A DNA stretch of 64,000 nucleotides from Lumbricus rubellus (taxonomy: Eukaryota; Annelida; Clitellata; Crassiclitellata; Lumbricidae), in the NCBI GenBank assembly GCA_945859605.1, contig OX243822.1, positions 15,217,662-15,281,661 of the forward strand, given 5' to 3'. The translations under genes and the position numbers were made by a program. Below the pieces are notes generated by a model. The model was given only the letters and a program-made list of their open reading frames with translations. It was not told the DNA's origin and made no database searches. Positions 33,181-45,800 of the stretch are shown here, piece after piece. Each line of letters begins with the position of its first letter. The stretch's first letter is position 1.

Positions 33181-36100
33181 ACATTGAGTATATAGCCTGT
33201 TATACACCGATAGCAGACTGTCGGTGGGAAAGTAAGACGGCGATGGAGAGGACTCGCCATGCACCCACCCTCCTCAGATGCTGAGACCAAGAAAATGAAA
33301 TCGCTAACACTTCGCACCCATATCTGCCCCGGCACTGTATACCTTGAGAAACTGGTTCTTCTCTTCAAGCACACGTACGCATCAGTGCACGCATAATATA
33401 TTATAATAATTATATCAAAGTAAAAACTCAAATGTATAGATATCAAAACTAAAATTCGACTGCACGTGCGGACCTACACGAATAATTTCATAGAAGTAAA
33501 CGTATAACACATCTGAGACGATCTGTTATCGGCTTCACGACGACCAGAAGTATAGGCTCTATACCAGTAGCTCAACTGTTAATGACGATCGTTTGCCTTT
33601 ATATAGGCGACCGCGTCCTCAGTTCTAGCTCACTCGGAATCGGATGAAAAAGACACTGAATCACCTACTTAAATACTGAAAATAACACCAGGCCTACTAA
33701 AGCAGCGCGCTGCAGCGTTTTAATCTGCATGTTTCCGCGCCGAACGATTTCTGGCGAGCAACTAACAACAACGGACGGCGGTCTGAGGCGCTGGACGGGG
33801 GGGGGGCGGGCGTCACACTATCATTGACAAGACAATTATTTTATAATAGCTGGAGTACTCGGCGTTGCCCGGGAAATAGAAGGAGCCATCACCGTAAGTA
33901 TGAGTAGCATTGGGGGTGGGGGGGGGGGGGGTAGAGTAATGGATAACACGCTGGCGTAGAGTGCGAGAGATAGCGAGTTCGAGCGGATATGCTTTGTAGG
34001 CTGCTATTAGCGCCATGTATTGCAGGCTACAGGTATCTGTTCAGTTAGTATAGTTAAGATTTGTGTATAGTCTGTGATCTCCGTTCTTGTGAATTGCTTC
34101 AACTGCATAATAATTGTACACTGCGTGTAAGTGTAACCGGTTGCGGTCTGTCAACCTGATTGTTGAATAAAGAGAATATTATTGTTATGTAGCCTAGTCA
34201 AACGTCCGAAGTTGCCATGCTGTATATAAGCGACCTCAGCACGTAGGAAAGCGGACATATATATATAAAATTATATATATATAATATATATATATATATA
34301 TGCATGTACACACATATAGGCTATACGTGCATTACATAAATCAGCTCACTAACTATACAATCGTGTTGAGTTTTCATCCGCATTCGCGCTTGGCTTTTTC
34401 TGGATATCTAAGTTATAGCATGTGGACGACACGCCGAAATTTCATATTGACAATTAGGGAGTGGTCATAATCTACATTAAAGTCCACATTTATAAGCGAA
34501 AAGTGCGCCATTGCATACAGTAAGCTAATTATGCAGTCTTGAAAATGAAACAATCCTTTTTAACGCATATAACACAATGGCATGCAAAGAGCATCTTATG
34601 CTCTGAAGGCTATGGTACCTCAGATAAACATAATTATAATATTAACCCAGTATAATAGCCTATATGTCGTGTCTTGGTGTATCCCCCACATGTAGATCTT
34701 TCACTCGACACTCAAAACATTGCTTTTGCACATATCCCATCCTGATTTCTTCACTTTTCACCTATACCTCCCACGCCGTTTCAACTCTAAACATATCAGC
34801 CACCAAGCCGTCTGTCGAACTCCTCTTCTGACTCTCCAGATCTTGGCTTCCTGTCTATCGACTTTGCTTTTATTCGATTGAGCGGTCGCTGAGTGCCTGT
34901 GAGCAAGATTCCCGCGAAATACCCTTTTTGGGGGGGGGGCTGTAGCTCCAAGTCTACGATTACGATATTACAACAACACACGTTGTAACCATATAGGCCT
35001 ACGCTTGACTTTCGAGTGGCGCTTTAGAAATTTGGAGATTACGAACCATGATTTTGCTTATCGCCCCCTAAAAGGCCCTAAAAATCAATCAACGTTCCAT
35101 TTTTTCTACCTGGGAACCACGGGGAAAGTCCACCTATAGCCTACATGTCCAAGTTGTCCTACGTTTGGCCTATTAGGCTAATTGATCGCAAACTCCAAAT
35201 TTCTATAGTGCAATTCTAAAAGCGTTAAAAATTTCCTGCTCTTTCCTGATGTATAGATCTCCATACTCTCTTGGTGCACAGGCTATAACGGGCTGAAACG
35301 ACTGAGTCGTCAAATAACCACGAGGGCGGTATAATAGTCCGCTGTGTGTAGCATTACAGCGTGCAGCGTGCAGCGTATAAACGATGTGAGAATGGAAAAG
35401 ACTCACGACGCGAGACGTTCTCACCGTCAGTCGTTTCCTTGCGCAGCAATTACTATGTAGCTGCGCTCATGTCGATATCAACTGATTTTTGAGGCAACTA
35501 TGCGTCGCTAAACTATACTGGAGTATTAACGGAATGTTAGCTACTGACTGCGTTGTAAATGGACATCGCAGACAGGTCAGTCAGTCACTCACTCTTGCAG
35601 ACCCTACTTTTGATATCGTCATCGTTATTACTGTCGTTGTCGACATAGTCATAATCATCATGGTCAGATGGGTGTTAATACTTTGTGTTTTCTGCCATTT
35701 GCTATAAGCTTAGCAGTTTTAAAAGCCATTGCTTTTCACTCTGCTAGACCAGGTTTGATAAGTAGGCCTATTCGTTTATGTACTTACCTACTTTTATCTA
35801 TCCAGCAGTGTTAGTTTTCTTAGTTTTTCTTTCAATTTTTTCTCTTCCAATATTTTAGAATTAAGATTGTTTATGATTCGGCTAACTAGAATTGCATCAG
35901 TTCGTTATTATTCTCTTCAGACTTTCAGGCTTTAAGATAGATAGACAGGCAGACTTTCAACTAGACACTTTAGACAGATTAAATGGCTGCCGTCCGTTCA
36001 GGATTCGCCGGGGCAGTCCTGGAATCGACCTTGTGCCGGATTGATCCCAAATTGTCCCGGAATTTGTGGTATAGGCCGTATAGGTTTTACAGAGTGGCCA

Positions 36101-38766
36101 CATAGGCCTAGAAGAGAGGATAGTTTGGCTATTAACGACTATTTCCAGTAGAAGGTCGATCCTACATTGGATTGAAACGACATTCGTTACAAAAACTGTC
36201 ATACAGTGACGTGGACAGGGCCAGTTGGTATACCCAAATGCAGTTCGTTAATTCAGACCTCCCGGATTAAGTTGGCGAACCCAAACAGTTTCAGACACAC
36301 ACACACAGGCAGACAGACAGACAGAGGTTTTGTGATAAATTTAGACACACAGAGGTTTTGTGATAAATTTAGCAACGTACTTCCCCTGGGTTTTCCGTGC
36401 ACTATAATTAAACCATGGTTCTGGTTATCTCAAATTTTGGATAAATATTTTTAGCCTGAAACAGTCGGATTTTCCAGGCATCATTTAACCAGCTGTTCTA
36501 AATACGAATTTATTTTTGTGCTTTATTTTTTGTTTAGTCTGTTTACTCATTCACAAAATATGAGACTTACAAGCTTCCATGTAGACATCTAAACTGATGC
36601 TATAAGTAATCGCTTCTTTGTAGGCCTACAATAGACTACAGCCATATTTCCACAATGTCACAAATTAAATCAAATTAAGTCAAAATGCACTTTATTATTC
36701 ACTAATCTTCAAGCAAGAACAATAATATTTAGCACAAAACATTGAACACAATACATGCAAGTAGTGACAACAGGGAACCCAAAGGAACAGCTATAGTAGG
36801 CCTACACTGTTCCGCTAACAGAATCGCCTAATTGTTCAAACAATATCAGACCATGGAGTGGCATTTAACAGCACAAGTCGCACAATCCATGTTTTAAATG
36901 ACAATGTAAAGTACACTTTTGTACCATTAGCCATGAGAGTCACTTTCAAAATACACAAGTCATAGGCCTATTTCTCTTCCAGAATCATAGGCTACGTTAT
37001 GGTTTATCAGGTTATTCGTTTAATGAAAAAAATTAAGTGACACATGGCACATCAGTAGGCTACTCAGTAGGCCTAAATAAAGAGTGGATAGGCTAATGCA
37101 AACAACATCTTTAGTAGCGGTCATTAAGTTTAGTATGGCTATAAAGATGAGTGGGATGCAGGGTTTTTTAAACGTGCAGTTCTACACAAAATGTACAGCT
37201 CTAGGCCTAAACTAATCTGTGCAGTTGTAAAAGCAATCTTGTGCAGTGCAGGGCTGTTTTTAAGGAATTTTTAGGACTGCACAACTCCTTTTTCCTTCCC
37301 ATCCTCCATGGTAAATTAGGCCTACTTCCAATCGGAGGACAATGACCGTTTTTGCTAATTTTTTAAAAACTGTACAGAAGTGCTTTTACAACTGCACAAA
37401 TCCATTTAGAACTGCACATTTTGTGTACAACTGCACGTTAAAAAGCCCTGATGCAGTGTTAATCATTATTAAAAAGTGGCTGCAGCCGGTTTACCACGGA
37501 AGAGCGAAATGGAACGAAGGGCTTGTGAAAAATATGTACATGAAGGTCATATTTCCAAATTTCAAGTGGATGACTAAAACAGTTCATCAGAGTTGATACG
37601 CGGTGACTTGCGACATTTCTGGGAAAAAACTTTGGACATATCATTTCTGGGCAGCAAATTCCGACAAACGACAAAAAAGGTCAAAAAATTTTATAGCGCC
37701 TTACGACATTTTTTAAAAACAAATTCTCACAAACCACTAAAAAGGTCATGATAAATTTTCGCCAACACACCCACACTAGATTAAAACTTCTGGTTGTGCA
37801 GTTCAAAAAATTTCTTTAAAAAAGCCCTGGTGGGATGATTTTTCTTCACGAGTCACGACGGCATAATATTTGCGGGATCAAATTACGTTCGTCTTTTGGT
37901 GCAATTGGTGGCAGCAAAAAGTCGTGTGGTCGTTGTCGAAGGTTTTAGCGGCGTCGTTAATTAGACGATAGAGTGTTTTTAAAGAGGAGAACCATAAGGA
38001 TAAAAATATCACCATAAATTTTAATTAGGCTATAGGCTAAGTATTTTCTTCCACAACGCATTTGTATGAAACGATTAAATATATTTGGGAGATTAATGTA
38101 CTTAATATATTCAGGCCTTTCGCCTAACAAAGCATAGGCTTACCTTTCGCTGTAGCTTAAGATGCACACGTAGCCAAGCTAAAAGACCGGAAGGGATAGT
38201 AGTTACCCAGTTCTCGATGTGACAAGTGCCCTCGTTAAGTAGTCTATATATGACTTGTAAACGACGTTTCTGACCATGCAGACTGAGTGTTGCTGCTTGT
38301 GCCTGCTTATTTAATTAGCGTTTGCAGTTCGCGGTACACCAGAGCACGCCTACATTGCACAGCATCCTCGTCAGCAAAGCGGAAAACGTCGGACAACTAG
38401 TTAAGGTGTAGGACGACGTATATAGCGCCTACAACTGAAATCAAACAAGCCTGCAGTGCCACCTACACTGAAGTCAAGTGTTTAGAGCCGCCTACTGAAG
38501 TCAAATCTGTTGTGCCACCTACTGAAATGAAACAAATCTATTCAAAGATATTAGGGTATAATAGGAAGTGTAGGATTGCCACGTAAACCTATGCGTTGTG
38601 GTTATAGCTCAACTGCGCAAATCTTTCACTCACAATTGCTCAGCGCTTCGGCGTGAAACTCAGTGTCCGCTCTGCATTCGGGAGCGCCTCTGAGGAGAGA
38701 GCTTGAAGGGTGCTATAACAATTGCACAAACAAGCAAACAAATAGGCCTACTACAACAACAGCTAC
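33181..38766. other. 5.6 kb intergenic DNA, no gene recognised
   Basis: No coding exon found on either strand. Contents: G runs (33797 and about 33912), a GTACTCGGCGTTGCCCGGG motif (33846), a TA repeat (34256-34302), a phrase AAATTTGGAGATTACGA shared between about 31496 and 35028, a short repeat of TTTTGTGATAAATTTAG (about 36328 and 36357), and many TAGGCCTA octamers. Open frames are 60-85 codons without domains. Confidence 0.5.
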
Positions 38767-39891
38767 TGTGACGATTCATGATTTCATCGTCCCTTTATTA
38801 TTATTATTATTATTATTATACATGTTTTTATTACATGTATTTATGTAGCGCCTGTGCCTTTCAATTCCCTGCCTAGATTCCCTTGGAGTTAGTCATCCAA
38901 CCCCCACACCCAACCTCCACGCAGATCCCGGTGGTAGGTCCCGCTCGACAAGGCCCCATTGTCTTATTGTTAATTCCCCACACACAACCCCCACGCAGAT
39001 TCCTGTGGTAGATCTCGCCCGACAAAAGCCCATTGTATTATTATTAATTATTCTGCCCCGCCGTCCGCCCTCAGAGGATAGAGCAGACCCCCAGCCTCCA
39101 AAATAGTCGCTGGTAGAAATCCACTTTATTATTTTGAATAATGAGGCGTTTATGCACGGGTATGGAACCGACCTGAACCACCCTAAATTTAATGGTTTCC
39201 AGACCCGGTGGGCTGCTTAGTGAATATAAGGGACCCCCTGAGCTCCCTCCTGGCAGTTAACTGAAGTCTTGATCGGAAGAAGCGTCCCGAAGTTCTGCCC
39301 GACTTAGCCGCCGTCTGTACGTCCAGCACTGCCTGCATCGGCCGACGTCCAGCCCGGTCTCGTCGCCACTGTCTAACCTGTCCGAAGGAGACCATCCCCA
39401 TCGTCCAGTCCCGTCTCGTTGCCTCTACCTAGTCCAAGACATCGATCTTCGTCCAACTCTGCCTGAATCGCTCGCCGTTCGAGGATGACCCCCGCCTGTT
39501 GTTGTCGCTGCTGTTAGAGACGTGTCTGAAAACTGCCGTGGAAACCTCCGCCTTGAACGTTGAGCCATGTCATCTCGCCACCTCCCAAAGTTAAGACCGC
39601 TCCGGCTTCTGTAGCACGGGCGGAAGATAAGGAACTGGTTGACCAAGATTAAGGAAGCAGTCTAATCGTCCCCGGGTCCTGGGAGCCAGTAAGTCAAGTT
39701 TCATTTATTTCTAAATTCTATACTAGGCCAACGGTTGTGAGTTCGCATTTCTGATTTGATGTTAGTCATAGTTACACTTTAATACTGATCCTATCTGTAT
39801 TTCTTTTATTGTATTTGAACTGCTTTGCTTTATATTAAATCTTTAAAAACTCCAGCGATTGCTTTCTAGCTAGAGTAGATAGAATCATATC
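38767..39891 (+). mobile_element. Gypsy element: 5' LTR and leader
   Basis: The sequence beginning TGTGACGATTCATGATTTC recurs at 46492 after a purine tract, which fixes the LTR start. The LTR-leader border is not resolved because the second LTR is again followed by the same leader; an LTR of about 400-430 bases is possible if TGG at about 39162 or 39193 starts the primer-binding site. The leader runs to the ATG at 39892 with no other frame of note. Confidence 0.75.
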
Positions 39892-42800
39892 ATGGCTGAA
39901 CGAGGGATAAGAAGGAATGAAGATGGAGAAGACGATAGGGGAAAAACTAGCGCAGGACCTAGACAGAACTCCCCTTCTGAAGATTCTGACGCAGAATCGA
40001 TTCTGACCAGAATAGGCCCGATTCTAGAAGGCTTGTCTTCTAGCATTCAGGATTTGAACCTGCGGCTAAGTCAAGTGGAATCCATTTCCTCCAGGCCCCC
40101 CTCTCAAATGAAGATTGTTGTGGGACCGAACGAACCGATTAGTCGGGAAGACTACAGTGGCCAGCCACAGTCAACGCTCCGCAGAAGCCTTAGGCTGGCT
40201 TCTAAAGCGCCTACCGAGTATAGGCCACCACCCGCACGACGTTTTTATAGCGCTCATTCAGATCACCAACTCTCCTCAACACCTGAGGTCTCACAACAAC
40301 ACGGAAACCCCCTTCACGAGGACAGGTCGAATATATGGCCTGGCCCTCAGGGGGGCACCCGTTACAATTGGCGTCGTGAACACGAAATTAGTCCTTTAGG
40401 GATTAATAACGCAGGTGATGAGAGATTGGTTCTGATTGAAGAAAGGACGGAAAGAGTTTGTTCAGCCGAAAGCGAAAATGAAAGTGAAATTGGAATAGAC
40501 GTTGAAGGAGGAGTGGAGGAAGATTTGATTGGAGGAAGAGGTTTTGATAGGCCTATGGCTTCTAAAGTGGAAGGCAATCACTCTCATTCAATTGATTTCA
40601 TTCATGAACCGCTCAGAGTAGAAATGCTTGATAGGTTTAGTGATTATAATCAAATGCGAACTCGCTTCAATGAAGATGAAGGGCTAGATTTTGGGGTTGG
40701 GGTTGAAAATCTGAATCCCGTAATGGTTTACGGTAATGAAAACCCAAAATTTCCCAACCCGCCTGCAGCCGCCGCCAGTCCTGGCCTCCGTCAACCACCC
40801 GCTGCTACGCCGCCTGCAGCTGCAGTCACTCATCAGCCAGCCCAGCTCGGGGCTCGAGCCGAATCAACGCAGCCGTTCTACAGGAAAATTGCACGTGGTG
40901 GAAGTCCAACAGTGACTTTCCACACTTTGCAGCCGAGAAACACTGCCATGATTCATCGCCATCCGACGCAATCCTCTCCGAAACCGGTTTGCTCAGCGTA
41001 CGTTGAGAGACACGACAGTCCGTGTCTTCCGATACGTGCAGAAGGTCTCAGAACTGTGCATCCAATGCGATCATCTGATATACGGACCCAGGAGCATCAG
41101 ATGCTGGGCCAGGCGCGAAACCCCGCCTCCGCCTTCCATGCGTACGAATCAACCGATGCCGCAAGAGCTGACCAATTCTTCGTTCCAAGATGGCCACCCA
41201 CCGCATTTGATCACCCTTCCGAATTCATTCACCCGGGTGAACAAAGATGTGCTGTCCAGCGGGACAGGACAGTGCAACAAAGAGACTTAGACGAGTTCTA
41301 TGCACTTCCCGCTCCAGCTTTTCAACGCCAGCCTGACTTCAAACCGTGCATGCCTCTGACGTCACTACTTGCACAACCCTCTTTGAAAAACCATCGGTCG
41401 TATCCACAAGCGTCGACAAGAGATGCCCGTGAACTCCTGTACCCTCCGCCTACGACAACCGCGCCGCGAGCTACAACGACAACAACCATAACCCAACCTC
41501 AGGTTGCTCAGCCTGGGCCGATAAACTTTCCGGTTATAACCACCATCGCTTCAGCGCAGCCTGACTCGGCTCCGCCCAGTGTAGCCAGAACAATAACAAC
41601 AACATCGGCCGTCGCAGTTGCAGCTGAGCCTGATCAGCCTCCGCCTTCAAAGGTAAACACTTCAACCATCTTCAATACTGCTGACAAGTCATCATCATCA
41701 TCAACTGCTTCTTCCTCTCACTCTCACAAAACACAGATTAAACTTGGCACATTTGATGGAAAGCATTCTGTGGAAGCTTTCATCAAGAAGTTTGAAATTG
41801 TTTCTTTCCATAATAAATGGGAAGAATCGGACCGATTGAGCCACCTTCTTTGTGCTTTGGTTGAGCCGGCCAATCAGCTGTTGTATGAGATGGATGCAAC
41901 CACTCTAACCACCTCAGCAGAACTTCTTGACAAATTGCGTGGGCGATATGGTAGTCAGGACCAAGCCGCCCTCTTTCAAACTCAGTTGGCCACCCGTAAA
42001 CAACTGCCAGGAGAAACCTTTGGCGAGTTGGTGCATGACATTAGGCGGCTTCTTACTCTTGCTTTTCCGGGTCCATCCAGCATTCATAGTGAAACCTTAG
42101 CCATACGAAGCTTTCTTGATGCCCTATCAAATAAATCATTGAGTCTCAAGATACGTGAAAGAGAAGTCTCGTCCCTCGATCAAGCATACCGCTTGGCAAT
42201 TAGGCTTGACGCCTATGAAAAAGCTGAGCAAACTAACAATGAAAACTCTGGGAAGCCGTTCAACCGAGTGAAAGCTATTAAAGAAACTCAGAGTGTCGAT
42301 GACTCAATACTTCAGCGACTTGATAGAATTGAGAAAGCGGTTGCCTCCGCTTCGGTTAAGCCGCCTCCTGTGCCGAATCGCTCACCAGTGGTCCACCCCC
42401 TCGTGCCACCCAATTGGTTACCAAAAAATCAAGGAGTCAATAGAAACCAGGAATCCAGCCGCTTCAACCAGCAACGCTCAGGAAACCAGACTTCCTGGCG
42501 TCCACCCAGGCGCTGCTTCGAGTGCTTCTCTCTTGAACATCTTTTAAAGCAGTGTCCATTTCGAGAACCACCTCGTACCCAATTGCCAGCGGAATCTAAT
42601 CAGACGGAGACGGCGAATCTTCGTCATGTCAATGGTAGCAATCATGCCTACCTTCAGATTCGAGTGCATGGAAAATCCACCTTTGCTCTTTTAGATTCTG
42701 GGTCAGAGCTAAGTCTAGCTCCTCTTTCTCTGGTTCGTCCTAAGAACTTGACACCCTCTCAACAAATTCTTCACGCAGCGAATGGAAGCCAGATTGTTAT

Positions 42801-45800
42801 TCGTGGCCAGACTACTCTACAGTGCCAGGCTGCAGGTTCCAATTTCCAGGTGACTTGTTTGGTTAGTGAGCAGATTTCAGAGATTATATTAGGCCTTGAC
42901 TGGTTGGAGAAGCAGAAAGTAGAGTGGAATTTCGCAGAGCGATGGATCAAGATTGGAGAACAGTGCATACCTACATATGGACCGACGAGAATGGGGTCGT
43001 GCAGAAAGATAGCGTGTGCCCAAAATGTCAAGGTCCCTGCCATGTCTGAAGTAGACATCGAGGCCTTTGCTGTCCTTCCCCATCTTCGTCCAAATGACGC
43101 GCAATGGGCCACACAGCCTCAAATGCTTGATTCAGGGTTAATCATCGCCGGAACGCTCCTGCCTAATCGTACTTTGGACTTGCCTGTCCGGATCATGAAT
43201 CCCACTTCGAAACCCATCCAGTTGAAGAAAGGAGTGCAATGTTGTCTTGAAGAAGTCACAGTGGTTGACTACAGCAGCTCAGCGGTGTGTTCGGTCATCA
43301 AGGAACCGACTGACAGCTCGGCTCCCATTGATCCGGAAGCCGTTCTTGCTCCATTGTGGACTGATATTGCCGACGATGTTCCCCCAGAAGCCAGAGACAA
43401 ACTGAAGGAACTCATTCTCAAGCATCAAACTGCCTTTTCCCTCCATGAACATGACCTCGGATTCACTGATGTTCTGTTGCATGAAATCGACACCGGAAAC
43501 GAGGCTCCTGTTCGTCAGCCACTTAGACGTCAGCCGTTGTCTCTCCTTCCAGTTATCGATCAGCAGGTGACCGAAATGCTTCGTCAAGGTTTGATTGAAC
43601 CTTCAGTATCTCCATGGTCGAGTAATGTGGTACTAGTAAAGAAGTCAGACGGGACCCCGAGATTTTGTGTTGATTATCGAGCGGTAAATTTGAAGAGTCG
43701 AGGAGACGCCTACCCCCTCCCCCTGATTAGCGAATGTTTAGACGCTCTTGGTGGTGCACAATGGTTTAGCACTTTTGACTTAAGAGCAGGTTACCATCAA
43801 CTGGCTCTCCATCCACGTGACAAGCACAAAACCGCTTTTGTGACCCGACTGGGGAGTTTCCAATTCAAGGTTCTACCTTTTGGTCTCAGCGGTTCGCCTG
43901 CTTCATTCAGTCGAATGATGAATCTTGTGTTGTCAGGACTGAACTTCGCCATTTGTCTCATCTACTTAGATGACATCATTGTTTTTGCGAAAGATTTAGA
44001 CACTCACTTTGTTCGGTTGGTCCAGGTGCTCTCTCGGTTAAAAGCAGCCAATCTCAAGTTGAAGCCTACTAAATGTCATCTGCTTCAAAGGAAGGTTCGA
44101 TTCTTGGGACATATTGTCAGCGCTGAAGGAGTGGCAACTGACCCAGGAAAAATAGAAGCTGTGATTGCTTGGCCAACTCCGAGAAATTTAACAGATGTTC
44201 GAGCTTTTGTAGGCTTATGCTCCTACTACCGACGGTTTGTGCCCAACTTTGCTGAGGTTGCCCGGCCTCTACACGCCTTGACTAAAAAGGGGCAGAGGTT
44301 CGTTTGGTCAGAGGAATCAGAGTTGGCCTTTGTGGGTCTCAAAGCTCGACTGACAGAAGCTCCAATTTTGGCACTTCCGAATGATACTGGAATGTATATT
44401 CTTGATACAGATGCTTCAGGAAATTCAATAGGTGGAGTGCTCTCGCAGATACAGGATGGCTGCGAACGAGTCATCGCCTATGGTAGTCGTGTGTGTTCTG
44501 CTACCGAGCAAAACTACGACGTGACCAGACGAGAGCTTCTGGCCATTGTCCAATTCTTGAAAACGTTTCGTCAGTACCTGCTGGGCCATCACTTCCTCCT
44601 CCGAACTGATCATTCTGCGCTTCAATCACTTCGTCGAACTCAAGTTCCAATCGGACAGCAAGCTCGATGGCTCTCGCTCATAGAAGAGTTCCAATTTGAC
44701 ATAAAGCATAGAGCTGGCTCCTCGCATGCAAACGCAGATGCTCTGTCTCGACGACCTGTAGTACTCACCACCAAAGTGATCAAAGAGAAAGTTGACAACT
44801 CTCCTGACCAATTAATTCTTCCTGCAGACTGGAGTCGTTCAACATTGGCCGCTGAACAGTTAGACGATCCAGATCTGGGTTGGATCATCCGGTGGATGAA
44901 GTCGTCTGCAAGCCCTCCCACTCCAGAAGAAACACGTGGACTGAGTGCAACAGTGAAAATCTTGGTCGCTCAATGGCCCCAGTTGGACCTCCAAGATGAG
45001 CTGCTGACTCGGAAATGGTTAAATCCAGAGGAAAACAACGTTCGCTGGCACCAGCTGATTCCTCCAGCGGATCGACGTCCGACTCTGATCAAGCTCGCCC
45101 ACGAGGGACTCACCGGCGGTCACTTGGGAATTCGTCGCACGATGGCCCAACTTCAACGTCGCGCCTATTGGCCAAGTTGGTCAGTAGACGTGCAAGATCA
45201 ACTACGAGCCTGTACTACCTGCGCTCAGTACTTTCGTGGTAAACCTCCGAGACAAGGAAAGCTACAACCGATGGCTGTGGGAGAACCACTAGAAACCATC
45301 GGGATCGACATCACTGGACCCCATCCTCCTTCCAGCAAAGGTCATCGATACATCCTGACCGTGATCGACCACTTCAGCCGATTTGCTGAAGCCTATCCGA
45401 TGAGAAACCAAGAAGCCATCACCGTCGCTCGGATCTTGGTGGATCAATGGATCAGCCGTTTCGGATGTCCGAGACAAATCCTCAGCGACCAAGGGCCTTG
45501 CTTCGAGGCCACTCTGTTCCAGGACCTCTGTCGCCTCCTGCAGATCGACAAAGTCCGGACATCGCCGTACAAACCGAGTTCGAACGGGATGATCGAGCGT
45601 TTTCATCGAACGTTGAACGCAATGCTGGGCAAGGTCGTGGCTCAGAATCAACGCGACTGGGACATTCATCTGCCATTCGTCATGGGTGCTTATCGCGCCA
45701 GTACTCATGAAAGCACTGGGTTTACCCCTAATCGGCTATTTTTAGCTCGTGAGACATGTTTGCCTATAGACTTGGTTTTAGGGGATTGTGACTTGCCTTT

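Noticed and set aside
34796..34981. Minus-strand segment with SEEEFDRRLGG as the missing first half of the BIR domain
   Set aside because: Only a few residues resemble BIR and no Trp-Pro follows; splice phase to the exon at 32310 cannot be shown.
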